Assembly (NCBI GenBank): GCA_000385875.2
Contig: KK365139.1
Coordinates: forward strand, 59,873 to 88,129
Direction of reading: 5' to 3'
DNA: 28,257 bases
DNA from: Anncaliia algerae PRA339
Taxonomy: Eukaryota; Microsporidia; Tubulinosematidae
Part shown: one piece after another, positions 9,211-19,329 of the stretch
Numbering within the stretch: the first letter of the stretch is position 1
Layout: every line of letters begins with the position of its first letter
Made by a program: the position numbers and the translations under genes
Notes under the pieces: model-generated
The model's input: the letters and a program-made list of their open reading frames with translations, nothing else
Databases searched by the model: none
Told to the model about the DNA's origin: nothing

Positions 9211-11551
9211 TTAAATATTTTTTAAAATTTTAAAATGAATAAATTATTGAAAGAAATTAATATTTTTTTAATTATTTAATTGAATGTTTAATTTATTTTT
9301 AAATTTAATATTATTTCTTTAGTTAATAAAAAATTATTAGTGTTAAGTATGTATTGACATTAAGGGGAATAAGAAAATTTTTAATTATTAGATTTTACAA
9401 TTTTTACACTATTTTTTTAAAACAAAATATCATCATATTTTTATATTTATTCCTAAATCATAAAAATAAATATATTAGGATTTAAAATATATTTTTTAAA
9501 TGCTTATTCAAAGATAAAAATCAATTCAAAACTCAAGCAAATTATGCATCAATATTGTTGGGATCAAATGTACTTATATAATCTTGTACCTTTAGCTGTT
9601 AATAATATTATAGATTGCTAGTATAATAAGTTTATTCTAATTTTAATATAATTTTTAATAATATTAATATTAGAAATTTGTGGTTTTACTTAAAAAATAT
9701 TTTTTATTAAATGGTAAGGTCAATTAGTATTTATTAAATGCAAGTTATTTCATGTTACCATAAGTACTAATCGCATATAATTTAAATGTAGCAGTTGTAA
9801 ATTAAAAATTCCATATTTTCCCCAATCACATTGAAAGAAATTATCAAACTTTTTTTAAAATTTTAAATTTAAAATAATTAGAAATAAATGATAAAATATT
9901 TTTTTTGTTTGAAGAGGCAAAAATCAATGCTTAATGACAAAAGTAAACATTTAAATATTAATAAATTCTTTTATTTTAATGTGATCTTATGCTAAAAATA
10001 AATTTAAAATTTTTTGGTTAGTGAAAATATAAGGAGATTAAACAATTCAGATAATGGATATTTAGCATTATAAAATAGATATTTAATAAATATAAGAATT
10101 TTTAATTGCCTCATATTAAAAAAGTAGAGCTATAATTTATGATGATATTGGACTTTTAATTAATATATTTGAATTTTTTATGTCAAGTAATTTATTAATT
10201 TTTGTTTGGAAGTTTTGAATCTTTTTGTTGAATGTATTTGATAAAAGCTATAAACAATTTTGAACTAATCCCTATGAACTACAGTCAATTACATTGCCAA
10301 GAATATTTTAAATAGTCCCCATTTATTTTACAAAGTTTAGTAAATTGGCAAGTATATGAGAAATTCTTGAATCAAATTGCTTTCATCTTTTTGTGTAACC
10401 AAAATATTAAAATAAATATTGTATATTCATCATATAATTCATAGGTATCAAAAATATACAATCAGGAATTTCCTTCCGTATAAAATTATATATTATTTTA
10501 ATAACCTGCTATACAATGAATGTAAAAGTTATCACTAAGCGTATTAAATAATTTCATATTTATATACTATAATTATTATAATGTATACAATCATTAATTA
10601 TCTCTAAAAATACCATATTTCATCCTTTTAACTCTTTCAATTCGAAGCATATTCTAGTAATAATCTTAATTTTAAGACAAACTAGGATATATTTTTGCTA
10701 AATTACCAAGGATTTATTAAAATGTTTACTCTTTCCATAAAAAATAAACTATTTATTAGATATTTATGTTAACATGTTTGCTAACAAATATTTTTTTACA
10801 TTTCTAAAGAAGATTAATAATAACCCCCTTAAAATGACATTCCCAACGAAAATAGTTATATTTCAAGGGATTAAAAAATAATAGCTATAAGCAATTGGCC
10901 ATTCCATTTTTACTAACTGCTATCTATTTATATAGACTGCATATTTTTTGCACAAGCTTCATTCATATCTATCATATGAAAAATGTCGAGTTAAGGTTTC
11001 TCATGCAAATAAGAATAACCATATTTATCATATTTTAAAGCATATTTGGTTTATAAAAAATATCAACTAGCCTTGGATTATCCTGCATATCAAATTCTTT
11101 AGCTTTCAAAGTTTTTGAGGTTTATTCTTTTAAGCAAATATTCTACAGTAGAATGCGTTTTTATTGAACAGAAACAGGGAAGTTTTATAATATACTCCCA
11201 AATTAGCTCAACTTAATTATATTTTGTATTACTCCTCATTTGCATCATATACTTTGTAAGTTTTACAAATTAAGTATTTTTAGGTGTAATTATTAAATAT
11301 TTTTTTTAAAAATATATATTTTGTTTCTTATTATATCATAATGATACAAGTATCTGGTGTTTTTGAAGCATTATTGCTACATTCAATTTTTATTTTATTT
11401 TTACGCCTTTTAAAATTTTTGTATAAAGTAAAAAAAATATTCATTCTTGTTATAGAAAATATTAAGTTTTTAAATAGTTTGTTGCAGATATTTTTATTAA
11501 ATTTATAAATCAAAAAACTAAATTTATTAATTGATACTTTTAAAAATTATT
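9211..11551. other. Long intergenic stretch, no supported gene
   Basis: About 2.3 kb of AT-rich sequence with many stops in all frames. The only longer frame, minus strand 11331-11513 (60 residues, asparagine- and lysine-rich), has no motif and is probably chance. A short stretch near 10640-10685 resembles, on the same strand, part of the decayed transposase at 20480-21300 (TATTCTAGYAATAA is shared), so some of this DNA may be very old IS1595-type debris. I could not follow that similarity far enough to call it. Confidence 0.4.
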
Positions 11552-12193
11552 TCAATAAAATACATCCTCTTGAGAATTTTTATACCTTTCTAAGCACTTT
11601 TTTTGAAAATTTTGAATGTCTACATAATAAATGTAAAATAAAAAACTTGTGTAATCTTTAATGTCTCTCTTATGTATTTTTTTCTCTATTGATTTTAATG
11701 TTTGTTCAATACTAGCACATTTATCTGCTATAGTATCTTTTTTTTCTAAATTGTAAATAAAGAACTCAGACAAATCGGAAGCAAAATTATCTAAAAATTC
11801 TTTATCATTAGGATTTAAATTATTTAATGATATGTTTCCATAGTAATTTTGTAATTCCTTAAAAAATCGTTTAAAATACTTATATTCTATAGGATCTAAT
11901 AAATGATCCAGATTTAAATACATCCTTATGTTAATATTTAAAGAAATTTTAGAAAGCTTATTAAATCTACTCTTTAATTCCGTGCTCTTTTGTTTACTAC
12001 TCTTTATAGCAAATTCTGCAGCAATTATGTATTTTAAAATGAGAAGAAAATTTTCAGTTACTAAACAATCTCTTCTTTTATAATCCAAAGTTACATTTTC
12101 CATAATATTAGACATTTCATCGTTGATTTTTGACAACAAATATTTTTTTTCTTGTAAATAGCTAGAAGCATTTATTATAATAATGAAAAACAT
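11552..12193 (-). CDS. Small putative secreted protein, unknown
   Basis: I do not recognise this 213-residue protein. It begins MFFIIIINASSYLQ, a short hydrophobic start that could serve as a signal peptide, with cleavage near Ser10-Ser11. The remainder is charged and predicted helical, with 18-22 percent lysine plus glutamate by eye, few cysteines (one near 43, one near 164, one near 200) and no transmembrane span. A coiled-coil-like stretch lies near 160-178 (SIEQTLKSIEKKIHKRD). Microsporidia encode many such fast-evolving secreted proteins aimed at the host or the parasite surface, which would explain the lack of recognisable relatives. The frame ends only about 200 bp from the tRNA-like inverted repeat at 12399. 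The gene is likely but not certain, because no conserved motif backs it. Confidence 0.6.
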   Translation of the reverse strand: MFFIIIINASSYLQEKKYLLSKINDEMSNIMENVTLDYKRRDCLVTENFLLILKYIIAAEFAIKSSKQKSTELKSRFNKLSKISLNINIRMYLNLDHLLDPIEYKYFKRFFKELQNYYGNISLNNLNPNDKEFLDNFASDLSEFFIYNLEKKDTIADKCASIEQTLKSIEKKIHKRDIKDYTSFLFYIYYVDIQNFQKKCLERYKNSQEDVFY

Positions 12194-12398
12194 TGATATT
12201 ATAAAATATTTTTTTATATAAACATTCTAAGAACATTTTAATTGTTCCCGGATTTTTTATTATATTTAAATTAATTTAAAATGAAATCTTTATTTATGAC
12301 AAATTTAATTTGAAATTCAATTATGACTACATGGTTTTAAAAAGCTTTTGGGGCAAGATAATAAAATTAAATTCTTTTATTAAAAATGTATAAAAAGG

Positions 12399-12465
12399 GG
12401 TAAGAGTTACGTTTCTTTTGGGGGAAACGAGGGTTCGAACCCCGTTGGTAAACCTTTACAAAATT
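12399..12465 (+). repeat. Left arm of long inverted repeat with tRNA T-arm-like core
   Basis: This arm pairs, with scattered mismatches and small gaps, with 14507-14572 on the other strand. The best-conserved part is GAGGGTTCGAACCCCGTTGG followed by TAAACCTTTA. GGTTCGAACCC has the B-box/T-arm form of a tRNA gene, but no tRNA could be folded: no matching acceptor, D-arm or anticodon arm lies upstream. The two arms bracket about 2.17 kb containing two transposase relics, so they look like ends of a composite DNA transposon. No clear target duplicate lies outside them. Confidence 0.75.
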
Positions 12466-12482
12466 GGATAGAAACAATTTAT

Positions 12483-13043
12483 TTAAAATTTAATAAATAA
12501 ATTGCTAATTATTATGGAATCATTTATGTCTAAGGCACCTTCATCCAAAATATATTCTACTCTGAAGTATTTTCTAATTGTTTTAATCATTTTAATAAAC
12601 ATATCTTTATTTCCCCCAATATTGCTATTTTTAAAAAATAAATGTTTGGTTAAATAGACTTTTTTGTATTCTCCATTTACCATTCGTGGAATCTCATTTT
12701 TTAATGTCTTTCACACTCTTTCAATCTTTTGGGGCTGAACAGTTGTGTCTATAGGATCAATAAAATTGCATGAATGGTTTATTTGACTGTGTCCATAACC
12801 AAATACATCAAAGTCTTTATAAACTCTCCAATAGTCTGTTATTTTCCTAGAACCGGGTTTCACAAACTTAGTGATGATGCTTTGAAGACTTTCACAATCA
12901 CGTCTTATGGAAACGTTAAAAATACCTTATTTGTCTTCCTACTGACACCACCTATCACCCAAGATGATAAAGCCAAAAGAATCCTGCCCACTCTATACTA
13001 TGTTTTATAGGCGTGGGTCTCATCTATCTCGACTGTGCATCCC
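12483..13043 (-). pseudogene. Decayed IS1595/Merlin-type transposase (relic 2), cut by an assembly gap
   Basis: On the minus strand the first block next to the gap reads CTVEIDETHAYK, the first catalytic aspartate. WVIGGVSRKTNKVFLT and then PGSRKITDYWRVYKDF (second aspartate) follow, and then INHSCNFIDP and QPQKIERVW (last acidic residue). The C-terminal tail is an open frame of 66 residues ending at 12483. The blocks lie in different frames, so the gene is broken; the N-terminal part would lie inside the run of N. In the last block QPQ replaces the usual HTQ. This lineage differs from the whole Merlin element and from relic 3. Confidence 0.85.
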
Positions 13044-13302
13044 NNNNNNNNNNNNNNNNNNNNNNNNNNNNNNNNNNNNNNNNNNNNNNNNNNNNNNNNN
13101 NNNNNNNNNNNNNNNNNNNNNNNNNNNNNNNNNNNNNNNNNNNNNNNNNNNNNNNNNNNNNNNNNNNNNNNNNNNNNNNNNNNNNNNNNNNNNNNNNNNN
13201 NNNNNNNNNNNNNNNNNNNNNNNNNNNNNNNNNNNNNNNNNNNNNNNNNNNNNNNNNNNNNNNNNNNNNNNNNNNNNNNNNNNNNNNNNNNNNNNNNNNN
13301 NN
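13044..13302. other. Assembly gap (259 N)
   Basis: Unknown bases. The gap separates the catalytic core of relic 2 from the GC-rich hairpin at 13359, so the physical order across this point rests on scaffolding. Frames that run through the N stretch are meaningless. Confidence 0.99.
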
Positions 13303-13358
13303 AAATTTTTCGAAAATCGTATTTGATTTCCTATCTGGGATCAAATACAAGAGAAATT

Positions 13359-13406
13359 GGATCAAGTCTGTTTTCTTCCCCGCCCGGGGAAAAATATAGA
13401 CTTGAT
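13359..13406. repeat. GC-centred hairpin GGATCAAG...CTTGAT
   Basis: An imperfect palindrome of about 48 bp with arms GGATCAAGTCTGTTTTCTTC and GGGGAAAAATATAGACTTGA around a C/G core (CCCCGCCCGGGG). It shares its outer ends (GGATCAAGTST) and C/G centre with the 46-bp palindrome at 15434. Its right half is almost the same as 14403-14425, which lies just beyond relic 3. It may be a miniature insertion or the left end of relic 3's element. The flanks (GAGAAATT / AATTAATT) are not a convincing target duplicate. Confidence 0.7.
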
Positions 13407-13479
13407 AATTAATTAAAAAATAATACAAAAATATATAAAATAAATTATAAGAAGAACAAATAAAATAAAAAACTAAACT

Positions 13480-14366
13480 TTTATTAAAAATAATATCTTT
13501 TCAAAAAGATTTGTCCTATTATTAAATGTAAAACAAAACTCTTTTAAAAAATCAGACCCTTTATCAGTTAATATTCCTTTTCTATTTTTAATTTCATATT
13601 TAATGCAGCTATTTATAGATTCAACTGCTTGTGTATTTGTTCAAACAAATGATATGAAGTTATACTTATGACAAACCGTATCATGAATAGATGAAAAGTT
13701 TCTTAGGTTATTGTACGATCTGTGCTCATTTGTCCAGATAATAGAACTGGCCGCTACTTGAGAGCAAATAATTGGTGCAAGTGTACTCTGTGACTTATCG
13801 AATATATTGGTGGCAAATACACGAGAAACTTTATTATTTAATACTTCTGCTATAACCAAAGCATCCGTTCTGTTATGAGGAGATCGACCGCGATGACTTT
13901 TACACTTGAAATTGAGCATTAAATCAATTTTAACGTGTAGCCCTGGTCCTCCAAGTTTGTTGTCATTAAATTTTGGCTGAGGAAACTAATTTTTAATTTT
14001 TTTTAATATTTCTTCAACTGTTGAGTCATCTAGATTTAGTGAGTTTTTAATGGTATACTCATTATGTTTGGCGCTATATTTAAATAAAACTCTTAATATA
14101 TATCTTATTTTTACCCTAAAATTCACAAAAAAGGAATTTTTCCTTATCGAAAAATACTTTTCATAATCTCTGCAAACCGGTATACAACACCTCCATGCAT
14201 ATTTATCAATATTTCTTTGATGTTTTTTTAATTTACACATATTTATGCAAGTTTCGCATTTGTATTCGCGTTTTAATAGCATTTCTTCAAAGCAATATAG
14301 TATAAGTTCTAGTTCATTCATTTTTATATTTTTTTCTTCAAAGTCGTAGTGTGTCATCAAGGCCAT
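13480..14366 (-). pseudogene. Decayed IS1595-type transposase (relic 3)
   Basis: Read on the minus strand from MALMTHYDF at 14366. The 126-residue N-terminal frame has a cysteine pattern (CETCINMC, CCIPVC) like the zinc-binding head of IS1595 transposases. After a stop at about 13986 the frame resumes with KLGGPGLHVKID, then LNFKCKSHRGRSP (first catalytic region), IWTNEHRSYNNL (second) and, after another stop, TNTQAVESINSCIKYEIK (third region). The fragment at 27130-27890 has the same lineage markers (KLGGP, CKSHRG, NTQAVES). The triplet after the first aspartate seems to have been lost compared with that copy (IDLM against IDETM). With two stops in an otherwise readable frame, this relic is younger than the others. 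Confidence 0.88.
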
Positions 14367-14402
14367 TAATTATTTTTAATATATTTTATCTTTGTTTAAA
14401 TT

Positions 14403-14425
14403 GGGGAAAAATATAGATTTTATTC
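14403..14425. repeat. Probable right end of relic 3's transposon
   Basis: GGGGAAAAATATAGATTTTA repeats, in the same orientation, the right half of the hairpin at 13359-13406. As a reverse complement it matches that hairpin's left half at about 17 of 23 positions, including the terminal CCCC. It therefore behaves as an inverted-repeat end placed 37 bp upstream of the relic 3 start codon. No target duplicate could be fixed. A further 15-bp direct similarity (TTTCCTATCTGRRAT at 13327 and 14429) lies outside or near these ends and is unexplained. Confidence 0.5.
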
Positions 14426-14506
14426 AATTTTCCTATCTGAAATATATTCATGGCATATTAAAACATTATATTAAATACCTTGTTTGATGATATGGAAACT
14501 TAAATT

Positions 14507-14572
14507 CTATAAAGGTTTACCAACGGGATTCGAACCCTCGATTCCCCAAATAAAAACAAGGTTATTCTTACC
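14507..14572 (-). repeat. Right arm of long inverted repeat with tRNA T-arm-like core
   Basis: Partner of 12399-12465. Read on the minus strand it gives GGTAAGAATAACC, a T-rich spacer, then TTGGGGAATCGAGGG, TTCGAATCCCG and TTGGTAAACCTTTA. The two arms share about 50 of 65 positions by eye, best in the T-arm-like centre. See the left arm for interpretation. Confidence 0.75.
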
Positions 14573-15425
14573 GAAAATATTGATTCGGAATTTTACGATA
14601 TAAACAAATTTAATCTGTGAATGAAAATTTTGATGATTATCTTAATATTTTGTCATAAATATTATAAGAACTATAAGTTCTTTAAAAAATATATATTCTC
14701 ATATATGAAATAAGTTTTATAAGGAATTCTAAAAGTTATAGTATTTGCATATTTTTACACATATGGCTGCGAAATATCAAACCATCATTTAAACTTTAAT
14801 TTAAACGAGTAAAGCAGCGGTTTGGACAAAATTTACAAAAAAAAATTTGGGCACATGAGAAATGGAAGAGCTCAAAAAGCTCTTGCCATTGATATCCATA
14901 TAAATTTTATCTGTGGGAAATTTAATATTATAAAAGTTCTATATGGGATTATCATGGTTTAAGATATCGTTATTTAACAAAAAATATTGACTCGTAATAG
15001 CAAAATATTTAAAGATTGTTATATATTTTCCATTCACATTTAAACACATTTTTTTGTCATTTAATAGGAATTATAAGAGAATTTGAGTAATTATAATCAG
15101 ATTATTTCTATTAATTAAATTTTTAATCAATATTACTTTCAAATAAGCACACAAAAAATAAAGATGTTTAACAATGCCAGCATGGTTTAATATAAATATA
15201 CGGTTATTAACTATTTTTCAGCTATTAAAATTATATATACCCATTGATATATAATGCGAGTTTTACAATGTTTTAAATATCAAAATGTATAACATAAATC
15301 TTAGTAAATCAAATTTAAAAGATATGAGTAAATTTTATATAACTTCATGTTGTTTGACATAAAAAAATATCCGATTTATCAAAATAAAGATAAGTTAATA
15401 ATATCTATTTTTTTTAAAAACTGAA
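14573..15425. other. Intergenic stretch, no gene seen
   Basis: AT-rich sequence with no supported coding frame. A patch near 14800-14890 is somewhat less AT-rich (AAAGCAGCGGTTTGGAC; GAGCTCAAAAAGCTCTTG) but gives no recognisable protein. Confidence 0.4.
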
Positions 15426-15487
15426 GAAAGTTTGGATCAAGTGTATTGATTCCCCCGGGGGATCTAATACACTTGATCCGAAAGTTT
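15426..15487. mobile_element. 46-bp palindromic miniature insertion with 8-bp target duplicate
   Basis: The core 15434-15479 is a loopless palindrome. The outer arms GGATCAAGTGTATT and AATACACTTGATCC pair over 14 of 14 bases; the inner arms meet at CCCCCGGGGG, and only three of 23 positions are mispaired. The core is flanked by an exact direct repeat, GAAAGTTT, at 15426-15433 and 15480-15487. Eight bases is the target duplication of Merlin-type elements, as seen at 3820/5271. The palindrome shares its outer ends with the hairpin at 13359, next to relic 3. It looks like an extreme internal deletion product in which two transposon ends are joined head to head. At 46 bp it is far shorter than usual MITEs. 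Confidence 0.8.
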
Positions 15488-16562
15488 TAAAGGATTAATA
15501 TGGGTGCAATATAAAAGTATTAGAAACTATGTTCTATTGTGATTATATGAAGTTACCACTCTAAAGTATATGTACTTTAAATAAATGCTTTTAAAAAATA
15601 GATTTTAAGGTTGTTCTTATTCATGTTCTCTACGGCCATCCTCTTCAAAATTCTACATATTTATACTTTTAACTTTTGCAGGTTTTGATGTGATCGACGA
15701 AATATTTAGTATCAACTACATAGAATAAATCTTTCCAAAACTATCTATTAAATGCCACAAAAACAATAGGTGAAATTTACTGTCCGATAATGTCATTGGC
15801 CTGTATACACGGAAAGTACTTTAAGAGTGGGTGTTACAAACTAATGGATTCATGATTTTTGAATTTTTTTCATAAACTTTATTAAACCTTATATTCTTTT
15901 CCTTTGGCTTCATTGGCTCTATTAAATTTCAGCATAGATACTATTAGAACTATAAATAACCTATTACCCATATTCTGATTTACCATGGTCTTTTAAAAGT
16001 ATATCATCCAAAAATCATTTCGTAGAAATTATTTTGATAAAAGCCATTATATCAACATTGGAAGAAGAAGGTTTTAAAAAAGAAAATAGAGCTATAGCCT
16101 CAATGCCTTTCGTAATCATTGTAAAATTCTTAGTTTTTTTTAAAATTAAATAAGTTCATAACTTTGTCTAAGTAATGAAAATAGTATCTTTAACTCTAAT
16201 GTATGAGATTAAATTGAGACAATAATATTTTAAGCGATATATAATATTGTAAATATTATTTAAAACAATTATAAATGCTTACTCACAAACTTATCATATG
16301 TTAATGTAATGCTATTTGTAGAGAACTATATTAATTTATTTAAATAAAAGGATGTATTTATAGAAAATTATTTTCAAACAAAATTAATATTTAAAAAAAG
16401 ATTTTATTTGGATTTTTGTACCTTTTTCGCTTATAATATTTTTATTATTATTTCGAAAAATTCCTCTGGGTTTTCTGTCGTTTAATACGGTAAAAATACT
16501 AAATCAAGAATAACTTTTTAATAAAAAGGGATTCGATAACATTTTTTAAAAGATCTTAAATT
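15488..16562. other. Intergenic stretch, no gene seen
   Basis: No supported coding frame. The part from about 15640 to 15850 is less AT-rich and on the plus strand gives broken peptide pieces (GFDVIDEIFS; GLYTRKVL) that could be debris of another transposase. The match is too weak to call. Confidence 0.35.
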
Positions 16563-18299
16563 TTATTTATTTCTGTTTCCAATCATATTTCTCTTCCTAA
16601 CGATTAAATTCCCTTTATTAAATATACTCATCTTAAAATTTTTTTCTTCAATCTTTTTGATCACATTATTAAAGAATTCTTTTGCACTTGACTCATTTTT
16701 TAGAAGATTTCCCAACATATGGATTAAATTTTCACGCGACTCTATCGTATCAGAGATGGTTAAAGTAACTTGACCAACTTCGCTATTGAGATCATATTCC
16801 ATATAAATATCGTTATATTTAGCTCGTATGAAGAAAATAAAGTTATAAATTTCTAGCAAATTTATAAAATTTTGAGGTAGATTAAGAATACTCAATATTT
16901 TACCAAACATTATAGAGATTATCGTTATAGTCTCATTAAATTCCTCATTGTAATATAAATTTTTTAAATTAATATTGGAAATTTCATTTTGTTTAAAAAA
17001 ATTATATCTAAATGATTCAAATTTCCAAATTATAGCTTGAAAAAATCTTGCTATAATTATTATGTTTTTAATGCCCATGTTATATTTATATATTGACAAA
17101 AGTATATTAAATCCTGGAATAATTTTAAATAATATTATATAATTTTCCGAAGTGAAAATTGTTACGAAATATTTAAGCAAAACCTTTTCATCGCAGCTAA
17201 ACCTGACATCTTTTACTGTGCAAAGTCTATTATATTCATATCTGTAGTTCTCTTTATTAATTAAGTTTTTTAGGTTGAGCTTTGTTGCCATTAATTTTTC
17301 GAATTCAAAAAAATCTTCATATAAAATATCAAATTCATTAATATTCTGTGTATTTTCCTTAATTATATATTTTTCTCTCAATGTATCAAAAAATAGTTCG
17401 TATGTCAAAGAATTGAATAGGCTATTAGAGCAACAAATGGGGACCCCATCAGACTTAATCATTAAATTTATAATGTAATGATACAATAAGGATTGATCAT
17501 TTTCAAGAGCTTTAATATAATTATAAAATTCCTCAGCTATAGCTTTACGTACAGGAAGTTTTTTTGTAGCTTCATTTCCATCTTTTAGTTTATATGGATG
17601 CAGTATTATGTCATCTGGCAGATCTTGTATATATTTTCCAACAAAAATTTCATCTTGGTCCATATTTGTATTTTCCAACGAACTACTTCCATTTGATTTT
17701 CCTTCCCTAAAAGTATAATTTATAAGATCCAACGGCTGGTTTTGGCCATTTTCAACTTCTGTTCCTTGGACTTCATTATAGGTTTTTAATGAGGTATCTA
17801 GCATTTCAGTGTTTCGCACAGAGAATTTTGTATGATGATCATTCAGTGTAATTATTTGATCGAATCCCTCTGTATCGAATTCCCTTTTTTCCTCAGACTC
17901 TGTATGCTTTTTAACTTTTTTATTTAAATCATTACCAGCAAATCTTTTTTTCGCTTCTTTTGAAACCTCTGTTTCTTCATCATAATCTTCGTGCATTCTT
18001 TTTGTTGCACCCTTATTAAAATGTACAGGGGCAATTTTTTCAGATAAAATGTCCTTTGGTTCATAAAAATCTGTGTCTTGACTTCTAGGATCTTTCTCTA
18101 ATGTTTTATGTGATAAATCTAAATTCTTGTCCCTGGAAAGATTAGATAAGCAATTCATATAACTATTGCTTTTATAGTTTCCCATATAATTTCCAATACG
18201 GTGATTTTCATTTAATTCAGTTCGAGTACTAAGGTTCGTCCCAGTTGAAAGAATTACGCTAATCAACGTTGCTAAAACTTTGATAATTTGCATATGCAT
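16563..18299 (-). CDS. Large putative secreted protein, unknown
   Basis: I do not recognise this 578-residue protein. It starts MHMQIIKVLATLISVILSTG, a good signal peptide with likely cleavage near residues 20-22. Residues 25-215 are polar and low in hydrophobic residues, with many charged runs (DYDEETEVSKEAKKRFAG, KKVKKHTESEEKREFD), so probably disordered. From about 220 to 565 the composition becomes that of a folded, mostly helical domain, with only a few cysteines (CC in GVPICCSNS near 288, one near 360, one near 370). No transmembrane span or lipid-anchor signal was seen. The C-terminal tail IVRKRNMIGNRNK is basic. The ATG has TTACCCACCG about 10 bp upstream, a CCC motif typical of microsporidian starts; a second ATG is two codons later. 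An exported, fast-evolving parasite protein is the best guess. Confidence 0.8.
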   Translation of the reverse strand: MHMQIIKVLATLISVILSTGTNLSTRTELNENHRIGNYMGNYKSNSYMNCLSNLSRDKNLDLSHKTLEKDPRSQDTDFYEPKDILSEKIAPVHFNKGATKRMHEDYDEETEVSKEAKKRFAGNDLNKKVKKHTESEEKREFDTEGFDQIITLNDHHTKFSVRNTEMLDTSLKTYNEVQGTEVENGQNQPLDLINYTFREGKSNGSSSLENTNMDQDEIFVGKYIQDLPDDIILHPYKLKDGNEATKKLPVRKAIAEEFYNYIKALENDQSLLYHYIINLMIKSDGVPICCSNSLFNSLTYELFFDTLREKYIIKENTQNINEFDILYEDFFEFEKLMATKLNLKNLINKENYRYEYNRLCTVKDVRFSCDEKVLLKYFVTIFTSENYIILFKIIPGFNILLSIYKYNMGIKNIIIIARFFQAIIWKFESFRYNFFKQNEISNINLKNLYYNEEFNETITIISIMFGKILSILNLPQNFINLLEIYNFIFFIRAKYNDIYMEYDLNSEVGQVTLTISDTIESRENLIHMLGNLLKNESSAKEFFNNVIKKIEEKNFKMSIFNKGNLIVRKRNMIGNRNK

Positions 18300-19290
18300 G
18301 AAACGGTGGGTAATAATTTCTTTAATATTTATATTTAGAAATATTTATAAATTTTTTTTGATCTTATCTTATTCATGACAAATTTTTATCAATTAGATAA
18401 GACAAATACGAAATTCTATATTATAAAAAAATTTTTTTTGTGATTTCCATATATCATAGAAAATTTATAATATATAGAAAATACCATTGGTTATAGATTT
18501 GATATAGAAATATGTAAAGTTAATGTTGACGTAAATAAATTTGTTTAATTCCTTAGGAAATCTGCTATCTCTTGGGACAAAATTGTAATAAATTGTAGTT
18601 GGCTTCGTTTCTTGGAATATTTATTTTATTAAATATACAATTTACTTTTAAATGAACTATCTTAAGAAGTATTCGAAAAATCAGAAGAAATTCACATGAG
18701 AGATGGATGATTTAAGAAAATAAACCAATAAAGATACGAGATATATTAATAAAGTAAAAAATAATTAAAGATTTTTAGTTGCCTTTGAGGCAGCAATAAT
18801 TTCATTAATTATTCACATTTCTAACAAAAAATTTGGATGCTTTTTAATATTTTGTTCCGATATGATTTATATATTGATAGCTTTAACATCTGGAAGTACC
18901 TAGTAAGTTCGAATCTCGACGCAAACAATAAATAAAATATTAGCAGCATAAAGAAATTTGGTATTGAATTAAAATTGGTTCATAAAAAGCTTAAACAAGA
19001 TTTAAAAAAAAATTTCCCAAAAGATGTATCTACAAAATTTAACAACAAAAAAATTAAAATCTGAATTTAATGGGAGCGTATTAAATAAATTTTATACTTG
19101 TAAAAAATGTATAGTAGTATTTAATTGAGCAAAATAAAACTCAAACCTATTTGTTCTTGGAGATCTTGCAAGAACAAACGTATGCCTTAGAAAATACGAT
19201 ATTTTCAATTCGAAATTAAAATTAGATCAACTTCTAAGCATTTTAGATTTATGAGGACATAATATGTGCACAAACAAATTGCATTGTAGA
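18300..19290. other. Intergenic stretch with a short T-arm-like motif and a hairpin
   Basis: No supported gene. At 18909-18921 AAGTTCGAATCTC resembles a tRNA T-arm, but no surrounding cloverleaf can be built. At 19151-19177 there is a 9-bp inverted repeat (TTGTTCTTG / CAAGAACAA) around GAGATCTTG; it is too symmetrical to ignore but has no T-run or target duplicate that would identify it. The hairpin is about 150 bp before the plus-strand transposase relic and could mark its end. Confidence 0.4.
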
Positions 19291-19329
19291 TATAAATTTT
19301 TCGTCATTGTATTTCTAAAATTTAATAAA

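Noticed and set aside
10600-10700. A further IS1595-type relic in the 9.2-11.5 kb gap
   Set aside because: A short similarity to the relic 6 region exists, but no catalytic block could be read in any frame.
12399-12465. A tRNA gene, suggested by GGTTCGAACCCC
   Set aside because: No acceptor, D-arm or anticodon arm can be paired upstream, and the reverse copy at 14507-14572 suggests a repeat end instead.
12774-13428. Several frames running through the N stretch
   Set aside because: They exist only because N was read as open; they overlap relic 2 on the opposite strand or the assembly gap.
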